The notes: generated from the letters alone by a model not told the origin. DNA of 20,663 nt from Pseudomonadota bacterium (GCA_021780275.1 JAJXZC010000363.1:1-20663), one strand, 5' to 3'; positions 7,318 to 15,984 are shown, counted from the first letter of the stretch. Program-made: numbers and translations.

Positions 7318-7332
7318 TCCGAGTTATTCGGA
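7318..7332. repeat. Inverted repeat TCCGA-N5-TCGGA upstream of the monooxygenase gene
   Basis: TCCGA (7318-7322) and TCGGA (7328-7332) flank GTTAT. The element lies downstream of the candidate promoter and 90 bases before the start codon. It is a possible operator or leader element. A related TTCCGAG occurs at 17370-17376 before the ArcS-like gene, but such a short match can arise by chance. Confidence 0.3.
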
Positions 7333-7422
7333 CATACCCTTGTCTTTCAAAACGGCCCCACTTCCGATTTGCAAAGGGCATGAAGCCTGGCGTCGGTCTC
7401 CAGCTCAGAAAGCGGACCCGCC

Positions 7423-8904
7423 ATGGTAAAAGACAGCAAGCGCCACATCGACAGCCTCAAGGACGGACGCACCATCTTCATCGATGGACGGCGCGTCGCG
7501 GATGTGACCACGGACCCCGCCTTCGCCAATGCCGTCGCGACCGCAGGCAATTTCTACGATTTTCAGGCGGCACCCCAGAATATCGACGCGATGACCTTCA
7601 CCTCGCCCAAGACCGGCGATCAGGTGAGCCGCGCCTGGCAGCTGCCCCGCAACCACCGCGAACTCGTCGAACGGCGCGAAGCGCTCGTCAAATGGTCGCG
7701 CATGACCTGCGGCATGGTCGGCCGCTCGCCCGATCACGTCGCCTCGACCATGGCCGGCTTCCGCATGGGCCTGCACGTCTTCCACGAGAACAATCCATCG
7801 CGCGCCCGCGCGGTCGAGGGCTATTACGAATATGCCCGCGACAATGACCTCTACCTCTCCTACGTCATCATCAACCCGCAGTCCGACAAGGCAAAGTCCG
7901 CCAGCGGCCAGCCGGACCCTCATCTCGTCGCGTCGGTGGTGGACGAGGACTCGACCGGCATCACCATTCGCGGCGCGAAGATGCTCGCGACCAGCGGCAT
8001 CATGGCGAACGAGGTTCTGGTCTCCGGCTTCCAGGCCCTGCAGGCAGGCGATGAACCCTATGCCTTCACGGCGGCCGTTCCTATCGGCGCCAAAGGCCTG
8101 ACGCTGATGTCGCGCCGCAGCTATGAGCAGAACGCCACATCGACCTTCGACTACCCGCTCTCCGCCCAGTTCGACGAGAACGACGCCGTCATCTATTTCG
8201 ACGATGTGAAGATTCCGTGGGACCGCGTCTTTGTCTACAAGGACCTGAAGATGGCGCAGGCGCAGTGGCACGACACGCGCACGCATGTCTTCCAGAACTA
8301 TCAGTGCATGATCCGCCTGATGGTGAAGCTGCAGTTCCTGCTCGGCCTCGCCCGCAAGATCGCTGAAATCAACAACATCATCAATTATCCGCAGGTGCGC
8401 GAGACGCTCGGCCTGCTGGCCGCCAAGGTCAACAATATCGAGGCCCTCGTCATCGCGATGGAAGCCTCGGGCGAGAACTATCACGGCTATTACGTGCCGA
8501 ACCGCAGCATTCTCTGCACGGCGCAGGTGATCGCCCAGAACACCTATCCCGAAGTGGTGGAGGCCATCCGCACGCTGGCGGGCGGCGGCCTCATCATGGT
8601 GCCCTCCTCCTATGCCGATTTCAGCACGCCGGAAACCAACGCCATCATCCAGAAGACGCAGCGCTCTGTCAGCACCACGTCGGAAGGCCGTGTGAAGCTG
8701 ATGAAGCTCGCATGGGACGCGATCGGCTCGGAATTCGGCTCGCGCCATCTGCAATACGAGATGTTCTATTCGGGCCCGACCTTCGTCACGCGCGGAAACT
8801 CCTTCCGCTTCTTCGACTGGGATGGCGTCAAGGGATTCGTGGACGAGTTCATGAATTCCTACGACCTGCCTTCTGCTGGATCTTCGCGCTCCGCAGCGGA
8901 GTAA
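7423..8904 (+). CDS. HpaB-family FADH2-dependent monooxygenase, oxygenase component
   Basis: A 493-residue protein of the 4-hydroxyphenylacetate 3-monooxygenase (HpaB/PvcC, group D flavoprotein) family, with the acyl-CoA-dehydrogenase-like fold. Family-like segments are VKWSRMTCGMVGRSPDHV (about 90-107), GAKMLATSGIMANEVLV (about 185-201), IYFDDVKIPWDRVFVY (about 257-272) and FVTRGNSFRFFDWDG near the C-terminus. Such enzymes use reduced FAD supplied by a separate reductase to hydroxylate phenols or, in other members, N-heterocycles such as pyrrole-2-carboxylate. A matching flavin reductase lies four genes downstream. This is the first gene of the tight operon; the ribosome binding site (AAGCGGA) is modest. 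The family and cofactor use are secure, the substrate is unknown, and hydroxyphenylacetate itself is unlikely given the hydrolase-rich surroundings. Confidence 0.9.
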   Translation: MVKDSKRHIDSLKDGRTIFIDGRRVADVTTDPAFANAVATAGNFYDFQAAPQNIDAMTFTSPKTGDQVSRAWQLPRNHRELVERREALVKWSRMTCGMVGRSPDHVASTMAGFRMGLHVFHENNPSRARAVEGYYEYARDNDLYLSYVIINPQSDKAKSASGQPDPHLVASVVDEDSTGITIRGAKMLATSGIMANEVLVSGFQALQAGDEPYAFTAAVPIGAKGLTLMSRRSYEQNATSTFDYPLSAQFDENDAVIYFDDVKIPWDRVFVYKDLKMAQAQWHDTRTHVFQNYQCMIRLMVKLQFLLGLARKIAEINNIINYPQVRETLGLLAAKVNNIEALVIAMEASGENYHGYYVPNRSILCTAQVIAQNTYPEVVEAIRTLAGGGLIMVPSSYADFSTPETNAIIQKTQRSVSTTSEGRVKLMKLAWDAIGSEFGSRHLQYEMFYSGPTFVTRGNSFRFFDWDGVKGFVDEFMNSYDLPSAGSSRSAAE

Positions 8905-8910
8905 GCGTCG

Positions 8911-10107
8911 ATGCACGGATCGGTAATAGTCTCGCCGGATGAGATCCGGCGGCTCGCCTTTGTCGAGCATGGACCGGCATCGCTTCAGATCTCGGATACC
9001 GGCCCTCTCGCCGGTCTCGACTTCGCGGTGAAGGACCTTTTCGACGTCGCAGGCTATAAAACCGCCTGCGGCAATCCCGACAGGTTGCGCGACAATGCGC
9101 CCGCCGTCGCGACGGCGCCCTCCGTCATCGTGGCACTCGCCGCAGGCGCACGCCTCATCGGCAAGACGCATACGGACGAAGTTGCTTGCGGCATGTTCGG
9201 CATGAACCCGCATTTCGGGACGCCGATCAATCCCAGGGCGCCCAACCGCGCGCCCGGCGGCTCGTCCAGCGGTTCCGCATCGGCGGTCGCCGCGGGTCTT
9301 TGCGACTTCGCACTCGGCACCGACACAGGCGGCTCGATCCGCGTACCCGCGAACTTCTGCGGCCTTTATGGCCTTCGCACGACGTTCGGCCGCGTCTCGG
9401 TCGCAGGCGTCATGGCCATGGCACCGAGTTTCGACACGGTGGGCTGGCTCGCTCGCGACGCTGCCATGCTCCGCCGCGTGAGCGAGATCTATCTGGGTCC
9501 GGTGCACAAGTATTCGGCTCCGCGCCTACTGTTGGCTCGCGATGCATTCGACATTCCCGTGCGCGGCATCGGCGCGGCGCTTCTGCCCATTGCGAAGGCG
9601 CTCGGTGCAACGAACGAGATCACGCTTTTCAAGGAAGGCATCGATCATTGGCTCGATACGTTCCGCCCGCTTCAACTGCATGATCTCTGGTCGACGCTCG
9701 GCCAGTGGGGCACGATGCCGGGGCGCAACCTCAGCCAGGCGGTTGCCGAACGCATCGAGCTTTCATCAACCATCAAGCCGGAGGCCATCGCCGCAGCCGT
9801 CCTCAAGCGCGAGGCGCTGGCCGCGCGCCTCATCGACCTTCTCGGCGATGACGGCTTCATCGTCATCCCGACGGCACATGACCTGCCGCCACTCCGCGAT
9901 GCCCTGGTGTCCGCGCAGGTCGAGTTTCGCGAAAAGACGCTGGCGCTCACCTGCATCGCAAGCCTGACGCGCCTGCCCCAAATCAACATCCCCGCGACGA
10001 CCTTCGAAGATTGCCCGATCGGGCTTTCCCTGATCGCTGGCCCACGCGGCGAAGAGCGCCTTCTCGCATTCGCCGAAAGCCTTGGAACGCTGGACGGCAT
10101 CACATGA
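8911..10107 (+). CDS. Amidase-signature family hydrolase
   Basis: A 398-residue amidase with the Ser-cisSer-Lys triad: Lys41 in DFAVKDLFD, the Gly/Ser-rich GGSSSGSASAVAAG (116-129) with the cis-Ser, and the nucleophile Ser142 in GTDTGGSIRVPANFCGLYG. It is shorter than GatA (about 480 residues) and resembles the compact catabolic amidases and half-amidases. It would hydrolyse a carboxamide to acid and ammonia, plausibly a ring-opened intermediate of this operon. The ATG at 8911 follows the monooxygenase stop by 6 bases with GGAG at good spacing. Its stop overlaps the next start (ATGA), so translation is coupled. The substrate is not predictable. Confidence 0.93.
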   Translation: MHGSVIVSPDEIRRLAFVEHGPASLQISDTGPLAGLDFAVKDLFDVAGYKTACGNPDRLRDNAPAVATAPSVIVALAAGARLIGKTHTDEVACGMFGMNPHFGTPINPRAPNRAPGGSSSGSASAVAAGLCDFALGTDTGGSIRVPANFCGLYGLRTTFGRVSVAGVMAMAPSFDTVGWLARDAAMLRRVSEIYLGPVHKYSAPRLLLARDAFDIPVRGIGAALLPIAKALGATNEITLFKEGIDHWLDTFRPLQLHDLWSTLGQWGTMPGRNLSQAVAERIELSSTIKPEAIAAAVLKREALAARLIDLLGDDGFIVIPTAHDLPPLRDALVSAQVEFREKTLALTCIASLTRLPQINIPATTFEDCPIGLSLIAGPRGEERLLAFAESLGTLDGIT

Positions 10108-11027
10108 AGATTTTTCCCGACGGACAGCGCGACTTTGTCGGATATGGCCGCAATCGGCCCGATGCCCGCTGGCCCGGCGGCGCACGGCTCGCGCTCGTCA
10201 TCGTGCTCAATGTCGAGGAAGGGGCCGAACCTTCCCTGCCCGATGGAGACGCCGCGACGGAAATCGCCCTGACGGACGGCATTTTTGGCGAGGTTCCTGC
10301 GGGCAAGCGCGACTTCGTTGCCGAGACACTGTTCGAATATGGCTCGCGCGTCGGCTTCTGGCGCCTCCATGACCTTTTCGTCGAACGCGGGCTCCCGCTC
10401 ACCATCAGCGCCTGCGCTCAGGCGCTACAGCGCAATTCTGAAATCGCAGGCGCAATCCGCGAAGGCAAGTTCGACCTTTGCTGCCATGGCGACCGTTTCC
10501 TGCGCCAGTTCAACATGAGCGAGGATGAGGAACGCGACGCCATCGCCACGGCGGTGAAGAGTCTGCAACAAACGCTCGGCCGCGCGCCTCTTGGCTGGCA
10601 GAGCCGCTATTCGCCCAGCTCGCGCACGCGCTCGCTTCTCGTCGAGCACGGGGGCTTTCTTTATGACGCAGACTCCTACGCCGACGACCTGCCCTATTGG
10701 GTCGATGTGGCGGGCAAGCCGCATCTCGTCGTGCCGCACACATTCACGAATAACGACAATCGCCTGGCGACCGCGAAACTCGCGACGGCATCGGAGTTCT
10801 ACGAACATCTTGCCAGCGCCTTTCGCGTGCTTCACGCCGAAAGCGCAAGCAACCCGCGCATGATGACGGTGAGCCTTCACGCCCGCATTTCCGGGCAGCC
10901 CGCGCGCTTCGAAGGCATCAGCCGTTTTCTCGATCTCGTGGCGAACCATGACGATGTGTGGTTCGCCGGGCGCTCGGAGGTCGCGCAGCACTGGGTCACC
11001 GAACATCCGCCGGTGACCACACCATGA
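10104..11027 (+). CDS. PuuE-like polysaccharide-deacetylase-fold hydrolase (allantoinase/amide hydrolase type)
   Basis: A 307-residue NodB-fold protein. The N-terminus DFVGYGRNRPDARWPGGARLALVIVLNVEEG and the segments SRYSPSSRTRSLLVEHGG and FLYDADSYADDLPYWV follow PuuE, the bacterial allantoinase that opens the hydantoin ring in purine breakdown. The segment normally reading like a conserved HGW is here CCHGDRFLRQF (about 126-136), so the active site may differ. The ATG at 10104 overlaps the amidase stop and gives the family N-terminus; longer upstream in-frame sequence only overlaps the amidase gene. A second deacetylase-fold enzyme lies later in the operon, so two distinct C-N bond hydrolyses of this type are likely. 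True chitin or peptidoglycan deacetylation is unlikely in this context and without a signal peptide. Confidence 0.85.
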   Translation: MKIFPDGQRDFVGYGRNRPDARWPGGARLALVIVLNVEEGAEPSLPDGDAATEIALTDGIFGEVPAGKRDFVAETLFEYGSRVGFWRLHDLFVERGLPLTISACAQALQRNSEIAGAIREGKFDLCCHGDRFLRQFNMSEDEERDAIATAVKSLQQTLGRAPLGWQSRYSPSSRTRSLLVEHGGFLYDADSYADDLPYWVDVAGKPHLVVPHTFTNNDNRLATAKLATASEFYEHLASAFRVLHAESASNPRMMTVSLHARISGQPARFEGISRFLDLVANHDDVWFAGRSEVAQHWVTEHPPVTTP

Positions 11028-12529
11028 GCGCCTCCGAGCTTCTCATCCGTGGCGGCCTCGTTGCCGATCCGGCGACCGGCACAGTCGAACCGCGCGATCT
11101 CCTGATCGCCGACGGCCGCATCGCCGCCATCGACCGTCCGGGGGCAATCCTCTCGGCCGGCGCCGTCCATGACGCATCGAACCGCCTGATCCTTCCGGGC
11201 TTCGTCAACGCGCATACGCATGGGCATTCCAATCTCGTCAAAGGCGTCGCCGACCGCTGGACGCTCGAAGCCTCGCTCACCAAAGGGCCCTGGCTCGCAG
11301 GCGCGCGCGACGCCGAGACGATTTATCTCTCCACCCTTCTCGGCGCGCTCGACATGCTCAGCAAGGGCTGCACCTCCTGTTTCGATCTCGTCTATGAATT
11401 TCCGCTGCCGACCAAAGCGGGCTTTGCCGCAGCCGCACGGGCCTATGCCGACGCAGGCATGAAGGCCGTGCTCGCGCCCATGATCGCCGACAAGACGCTC
11501 TTCACCGCCATTCCCGGCCTTCTCGACTCATTGCCAGAAGATCTCCGCAAGACCGTAAGCCAGTTCGATCTTGGCAGCGCGGACGCGACCTTTGCCGCCA
11601 TCGAAGAGATCATCGCCGCGCGAGACGAATTGCCTGAAGGCATAGAACTGGCCATCGCGCCGACGATCCCGCATCACTGCTCCGAAGAATTCCTCGCGCG
11701 TTGCGTCGCGCCGGCGGAGCGCCACGGGCTCCGCATTCACATGCATATCGCAGAGTCGCGGCTTCAGGCCGTCACCGCGCGGCAGCTCTGGGGCGTCTCG
11801 CCGGTGCGCTACCTCGCCGATCGCGGCATCCTGCGCCCCGGCTTTGTCGCCGCCCACGGCGTCTGGCTCGACGGGCACGACCTCGATCTCCTGGCCGAAC
11901 ATCAATGTTCCATCGCGCATATCCCGGCGAGCAATTTCCGCCTCGGCTCCGGCATGGCGCATGTGCGCTCCATGCTTGAACGCCGCATCAATGTGGGTCT
12001 TGCGACCGACGGCGCCAATTCTTCCGACGCACTCAGCATGCTCCAGGCCATGCGGCTCGCCTCCTACGCCTCTCGCGGATTTTCAGGCCCGCGCGAGAAT
12101 TGGCTCAGCGCCATTGAGACGCTGAGACTCGCGACACAGGGCAGCGCGAACATAACCGGCTTCGCGGATACCGGCCGCATCGCCGTTGGTTATGCCGCCG
12201 ATCTCGTCTTCTTCGACCTGGACCACCTCGATTTCATTCCCCTGACAGATCCGCTCAACCAGATCGTCACGGCGGCAGACTCCGCCTCCGTCCGTGACGT
12301 CATGGCGAATGGACGAATAGTTGTCTCCAACGGACGCTTCACCGCCATAGACACATCGAACTTGCGCGAGCGCGTGCAGGACACCGTATTCAGGCTTTCC
12401 ACGAAGCTCGCCGACGCGCGGCCCCTCGCGGCGCGGCTGGAACCGCATGTCGTCGCCTTCGCCCAAAAGGCTTCCGAAGAGCCACTCGATATCGAGCGCC
12501 TTGTAAATCCGCGTGAGAAAAAACAATGA
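11024..12529 (+). CDS. Amidohydrolase-superfamily deaminase/hydrolase (ATZ/TRZ, SsnA-like)
   Basis: A 501-residue cytoplasmic metal-dependent amidohydrolase. The metal ligands are visible: PGFVNAHTHGHSN (H64, H66), IHMHIAES (H239/H241), AAHGVWLDGHD (H278) and LATDGANSSD (D329). The N- and C-terminal segments (LLIRGGLVADPATG; GYAADLVFFDLD ... VRDVMANGRIVVSNGRF) form the usual composite beta-sandwich. This subgroup includes guanine deaminase, S-adenosylhomocysteine deaminase, hydroxydechloroatrazine hydrolases and SsnA-like proteins, which remove an amino group or halide from a nitrogen heterocycle. The ATG at 11024 overlaps the previous stop (ATGA), and its own stop overlaps the flavin reductase start. 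The C-terminal tail of about 70 residues after the metal barrel is longer than in minimal deaminases. The substrate is open. Confidence 0.9.
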   Translation: MSASELLIRGGLVADPATGTVEPRDLLIADGRIAAIDRPGAILSAGAVHDASNRLILPGFVNAHTHGHSNLVKGVADRWTLEASLTKGPWLAGARDAETIYLSTLLGALDMLSKGCTSCFDLVYEFPLPTKAGFAAAARAYADAGMKAVLAPMIADKTLFTAIPGLLDSLPEDLRKTVSQFDLGSADATFAAIEEIIAARDELPEGIELAIAPTIPHHCSEEFLARCVAPAERHGLRIHMHIAESRLQAVTARQLWGVSPVRYLADRGILRPGFVAAHGVWLDGHDLDLLAEHQCSIAHIPASNFRLGSGMAHVRSMLERRINVGLATDGANSSDALSMLQAMRLASYASRGFSGPRENWLSAIETLRLATQGSANITGFADTGRIAVGYAADLVFFDLDHLDFIPLTDPLNQIVTAADSASVRDVMANGRIVVSNGRFTAIDTSNLRERVQDTVFRLSTKLADARPLAARLEPHVVAFAQKASEEPLDIERLVNPREKKQ

Positions 12530-13038
12530 CCGTCATGTCCTCCACCATCGGCGCGCAGGACTTCCGCAAGGCCTGCTCCCTCTTCACCACTGGCGTTGCC
12601 GTGGTTACGGCCCGGCATGGCGATATGCAGGTCGGCATGACGATCAATTCCTTCGCGTCCGTTTCTCTCGAGCCGCCGCTCGTTCTCTGGAGCCTCCGCG
12701 ACACATCGCGCTCGCGCCCGATTTTTGAGAAGGCTGGCAGCTTCGCCATTAATATTCTCTCTGCCGAACAAATGGCGTTGGCGCAGCACTTCGCGAAAGG
12801 CGCCGAGGACGTCTTCGACGGGCACGAACTCGTTCCCTCGGCTCTCGGCTTGCCGCTTATCGCAGATGCGCTTGCCCATCTCGAATGCCGGACCCGCCAT
12901 ATCTATGACGCAGGCGATCACCGCATCTTCGTGGGTGAAGTCGTGGACCTCAATTCGCGCGACGGCACGCCGCTCGTCTTCTTTCAGGGCCGTTTCCTGC
13001 CCGGCCTTCCCGATACCAATGTTTCAGGCGCCGCATAA
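12526..13038 (+). CDS. Flavin reductase (HpaC-like), partner of the monooxygenase
   Basis: A 170-residue flavin-reductase-like FMN-binding split-barrel protein. Landmarks are FRKACSLFTTGVAVVTA (about 13-29), VGMTINSFASVSLEPPLVLWSL (two stretches, about 37-58), FAINILSAEQ (about 71-80) and the C-terminal FFQGRFLPGL. It would use NAD(P)H to supply reduced flavin to the HpaB-type oxygenase encoded upstream, in the cytoplasm. The start codon overlaps the amidohydrolase stop by 4 bases and its stop overlaps the next ATG by one base (TAATG). The presence of both oxygenase components in one operon supports a complete two-component system. Confidence 0.93.
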   Translation: MTVMSSTIGAQDFRKACSLFTTGVAVVTARHGDMQVGMTINSFASVSLEPPLVLWSLRDTSRSRPIFEKAGSFAINILSAEQMALAQHFAKGAEDVFDGHELVPSALGLPLIADALAHLECRTRHIYDAGDHRIFVGEVVDLNSRDGTPLVFFQGRFLPGLPDTNVSGAA

Positions 13039-13763
13039 TGAGAAAGATCATCCGCATCGGCCATATCACGCCGTCTTCCAATACCGCGCTCGAGCCGCTC
13101 ACCTACGCGATGAACGAGCCGTTGAAGCACCGGATGACGCATCATTTCTCGCGTATGACAGTGACGCATCTTGCCTTAAGCGGATCGTCCGAAGCGCAAT
13201 TCCAGATGGAGCCTATGCTCGCGACCACGCGCTTGCTCGCCGACGCGCCGCTTGACGCGATCCTCTGGAACGGAACCTCGGCAAGCTGGCGCGGACTCGA
13301 GAACGACGTCGCTCTCTGTGAGGCGATTACGAGAGAGACCGGAATTGCCGCCTCCTCGACAACCATCGCCTTTTACAAGACCTTCCGGGAGAACAGATGG
13401 CGCCGCATCGCGCTGGCTGTTCCCTACACGCCCGACATTACGGAGCAGATCAGTGTCGAATATGCGCGTCAGGGCTTCGAGGTTGTGGGGGCCTCCAACC
13501 TCGGCGCGCGGGAGAATGTCGAGATCGGCGCGACCGGACCGGAACCAATACGCAAGCTGCTGCGCACAGCGGCGAAGAGCGAGCCCGATTGCATTGCCGT
13601 CGTCTGCACGAATTTCAACGCGACCGAGCTTGTTGAAGAAATGGAAGCCGAACTCGGCATTCCGATTGTCGACTCCATCGCGATCACCTTCCGTGAAGCC
13701 TGCCTGATGGCGGGCGTGGACCTCCGCATCCCCGGCTGGGGCCGGGTTCTCGCCGGAAACTGA
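13038..13763 (+). CDS. Asp/Glu racemase superfamily enzyme, arylmalonate-decarboxylase-like (single catalytic Cys)
   Basis: A 241-residue member of the maleate isomerase/Asp-Glu racemase/arylmalonate decarboxylase superfamily. Racemases and maleate isomerase have two catalytic cysteines. Here the first position is glycine, G79 in ILWNGTSASWRG, while the second is kept as C190 in IAVVCTNFNA. This single-Cys GTS arrangement is that of arylmalonate decarboxylase (G74, C188). The C-terminal GVDLRIPGWGRVL also matches that family. It therefore probably decarboxylates or otherwise forms an enolate-type intermediate rather than racemising. The gene overlaps the flavin reductase by one base and precedes the asparaginase by 3 bases. 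The family is secure; the reaction is inferred. Confidence 0.85.
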   Translation: MRKIIRIGHITPSSNTALEPLTYAMNEPLKHRMTHHFSRMTVTHLALSGSSEAQFQMEPMLATTRLLADAPLDAILWNGTSASWRGLENDVALCEAITRETGIAASSTTIAFYKTFRENRWRRIALAVPYTPDITEQISVEYARQGFEVVGASNLGARENVEIGATGPEPIRKLLRTAAKSEPDCIAVVCTNFNATELVEEMEAELGIPIVDSIAITFREACLMAGVDLRIPGWGRVLAGN

Positions 13764-13766
13764 GAC

Positions 13767-14780
13767 ATGACCGTGGCCACTGCCTTTACCGGGAAAATCG
13801 CGGTGCTCACCACCGGCGGCACGATTGCGTCGACCTATGATCGTGCGAGCTGCGCCGTTCATGCAACGCTCGATGCAAGCGTCCTTCTCGCCGGATTGCC
13901 GGCTGGCGACCTGCCGCCGGTCGAAGGACGCAGCATCCTTGCCCGCAACAGCTATGCGCTATCCCTCGATGACGCTCTCGCCATCGTCAAAGCCATAGGC
14001 GAGGCGCGGCGCCGCGCCGACATCGCGGGCGTCGTCGTTACGCATGGAACAGACACGCTCGAAGAGACCGCCTTTCTGGCCGACCTTTTGCTCGAACCGG
14101 GAAAGCCGGTTGTCTTCACCGGCGCTCAGGCCTCCGCCGACGAACCCGACCGCGACGGACCGCGCAATCTCGGCGATGCGATCCGTGTCGCGGGGACGCG
14201 CGCCGCGTCAGGGCTCGGCGTGTTGGTCGTTTTCGACGGCGACATACTGTCCGCCCGCGATGCCACCAAAAGGCATAGCTCGCGGCGCCACGCCTTCGCC
14301 GCGACGAACGGGCCCATAGGCACCGTGGACCGCGACGTGGTGCGCCTCACGCGAAGGCCTGCGGGCTTCACGCGTTTCGCCGAAGCGAGCCTCGCAACGC
14401 CCGTCGATCTCGTTACGCTGACACTCGGCGGCGGCGACAGAGTCCTGAAGCTCTGCGCCGAGGGAGGTGCGCGAGGGCTGGTGCTCGCGGCAACCGGGCG
14501 CGGAAATGCCACGCCGAACATCGTTGTGCTTGTGGCGCAACTCCATGCACGAGGCATTCCCGTCCTCGTCACTTCGCGTTCGCCGGAGGGCCGGGTCGAG
14601 CCGATCTACGGACAGGGCGGCGGCGCCGATCTCGAAAAGGCAGGCGCCATTTTTGCGGGCGACCTCACAGGCCCCAAGGCGCGGCTGCTGCTGTCGCTGA
14701 TCCTCGGCCAACCGACTACCAGCGACGTCGCCGCCATCGTTCATTCCATCGCCAATTCATGCATCGAGGAGAGACCCTGA
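13767..14780 (+). CDS. Asparaginase/glutaminase-family amidohydrolase
   Basis: A 337-residue asparaginase-fold protein. The first active-site motif is LTTGGTIAS (nucleophile Thr19), the second [10 protein letters not shown] (91-100, T95-D96), with a conserved Lys region RDATKRHSS near 167-175 and [10 protein letters not shown] before it. There is no signal peptide, so it is cytoplasmic. The enzyme would release ammonia from an asparagine-like or half-amide substrate. It begins 3 bases after the previous stop and its TGA overlaps the next ATG (TGATG). Within a catabolic operon it may act on a pathway amide rather than free asparagine; that is inference. Confidence 0.9.
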   Translation: MTVATAFTGKIAVLTTGGTIASTYDRASCAVHATLDASVLLAGLPAGDLPPVEGRSILARNSYALSLDDALAIVKAIGEARRRADIAGVVVTHGTDTLEETAFLADLLLEPGKPVVFTGAQASADEPDRDGPRNLGDAIRVAGTRAASGLGVLVVFDGDILSARDATKRHSSRRHAFAATNGPIGTVDRDVVRLTRRPAGFTRFAEASLATPVDLVTLTLGGGDRVLKLCAEGGARGLVLAATGRGNATPNIVVLVAQLHARGIPVLVTSRSPEGRVEPIYGQGGGADLEKAGAIFAGDLTGPKARLLLSLILGQPTTSDVAAIVHSIANSCIEERP

Positions 14781-15676
14781 TGACGAAGGAAATACTGGTT
14801 GCCTACGGCATCGACGTCGATGCAGTCGCAGGCTGGCTTGGCTCCTATGGCGGCGAGGACAGCCCTTGCGATATCTCGCGTGGCGTCTTCGCGGGCGAAA
14901 TCGGCATTCCCCGGCTTCTACGCATGTTCGAGCGCTTCGGCATCGAGACGACATGGTTCGCGCCCGGCCATTCCATCGAAACTTTTCCCGACGAAATGAA
15001 GGCGGTCGCCGCTGCCGGTCACGAGATCGGCATGCACGGCTATTCGCATGAGAACCCGCTGATGATGACGCAGGATCAGGAGGCGGCCGTCATCGACAAA
15101 TCCATCGAACTCATCACGAAATTGCAGGGTCGCCCGCCCGTCGGCTACGTCGCGCCCTGGTGGGAATTCAGCGCGGGCACGATCGACCTGCTGCTCCAGC
15201 GCGGCATCCTGTACGACCACAGCCTGATGCATAACGACTTCTTTCCTTACTACGCGCGGAAAGACGAGAGCTGGTCAAAGATCGACTACGGCAAATCCGC
15301 CGAGACGTGGATGAAGCCGATGAATCGTGGAAAGGAAACGGATCTCGTCGAGATTCCCGCCTCCTGGTACATCGACGATCTGCCACCCATGATGTTCATG
15401 AAGGCATCGCCCAACAGCCACGGCTTCGTCAATCCGCGCGACATAGAAGAACTCTGGCGCGACCAGTTCGACTGGGTCTATCGCGAATATGACTACGCGG
15501 CTTTCACCATTACGATCCATCCGGACGTGTCCGGCCGCCCGCAGGTGCTCTCGATGCATGAGCGCTTCTTCAGCCACATGGCGAGCCATCCCGGCGTGCG
15601 CTTCGTAACCTTCGAGGAGATTGCCCGAGATTTCATCGAGCGTTATCCACGCGGCACGCAAGGCCCGAGGCCCTGA
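14780..15676 (+). CDS. HP0310/PgdA-like polysaccharide-deacetylase-fold hydrolase; cyclic imide hydrolase candidate
   Basis: A 298-residue NodB-fold enzyme that follows Helicobacter HP0310 (HpPgdA) very closely, including the metal ligands D14 ([19 protein letters not shown]), H86 and H90 ([10 protein letters not shown]), plus [29 protein letters not shown] and the C-terminal [19 protein letters not shown]0310 is reported as a peptidoglycan deacetylase, and a close relative in Pseudomonas was purified as a cyclic imide hydrolase, from memory. With no signal peptide and surrounded by amidases, hydrolysis of a cyclic imide or amide ring is the more likely role. The ATG at 14780 has an excellent GAGGAGAG site and overlaps the asparaginase stop. 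Cytoplasmic location is expected. Confidence 0.88.
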   Translation: MTKEILVAYGIDVDAVAGWLGSYGGEDSPCDISRGVFAGEIGIPRLLRMFERFGIETTWFAPGHSIETFPDEMKAVAAAGHEIGMHGYSHENPLMMTQDQEAAVIDKSIELITKLQGRPPVGYVAPWWEFSAGTIDLLLQRGILYDHSLMHNDFFPYYARKDESWSKIDYGKSAETWMKPMNRGKETDLVEIPASWYIDDLPPMMFMKASPNSHGFVNPRDIEELWRDQFDWVYREYDYAAFTITIHPDVSGRPQVLSMHERFFSHMASHPGVRFVTFEEIARDFIERYPRGTQGPRP

Positions 15677-15681
15677 CGGAC

Positions 15682-15984
15682 ATGTGCGGCTTCTGCGGAT
15701 CGTTCAGCGAACACAGGCATTGGAGCGCCGGACCATTGACGGCGTCCCGACAAGGCGCCGTGCGCATTCGTATTGCGAATACAGCAGGCGAACTCGCCGC
15801 GCCTGCCGGCGTGCGCCTGATGGCGTGGCGCGACCGCTTTCAACTGACCGGACCGACCGGCAAGCGCGAGCTGGCGACCGACCTCGCCGGCATCTGGCGC
15901 GCCGTCGACAGGCTGGGCCGCACCATGCCGGATCCACTCGATGAGGCATTTCTCGAGTGCCTGCGAGGACGGGTGGAGGAATGA
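15682..15984 (+). CDS. Small MCGFCG protein of unknown function, linked to CobW GTPase
   Basis: I do not recognise a characterised family. The 100-residue protein begins MCGFCGSFSEHRHWS, giving a Cys-x2-Cys pair at positions 2 and 5 and two histidines at 11 and 13, a possible metal site. The rest is mixed alpha/beta with FQLTGPTGKRELATDL and LAGIWRAVDRLGRTMPDPLDEAFLECLRG. It lies 5 bases after the deacetylase-fold gene and its stop overlaps the CobW start (ATGA), so it is co-translated with a metal chaperone. The MCG start resembles class II glutamine amidotransferases, but the protein is far too short for that domain. A metal-receiving or metal-delivering partner is a reasonable guess, no more. 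Confidence 0.8.
   Translation: MCGFCGSFSEHRHWSAGPLTASRQGAVRIRIANTAGELAAPAGVRLMAWRDRFQLTGPTGKRELATDLAGIWRAVDRLGRTMPDPLDEAFLECLRGRVEE

Noticed and set aside
7405..9507. A 700-codon minus-strand open frame opposite the monooxygenase and amidase genes
   Set aside because: It is antisense to two clearly conserved enzymes, has His/Arg/Asp-rich low-information composition typical of reverse-strand GC-rich coding sequence, and shows no domain.
15682..15984. Class II glutamine amidotransferase suggested by the MCG N-terminus
   Set aside because: At 100 residues it is too short for the Ntn domain and lacks its later conserved motifs.
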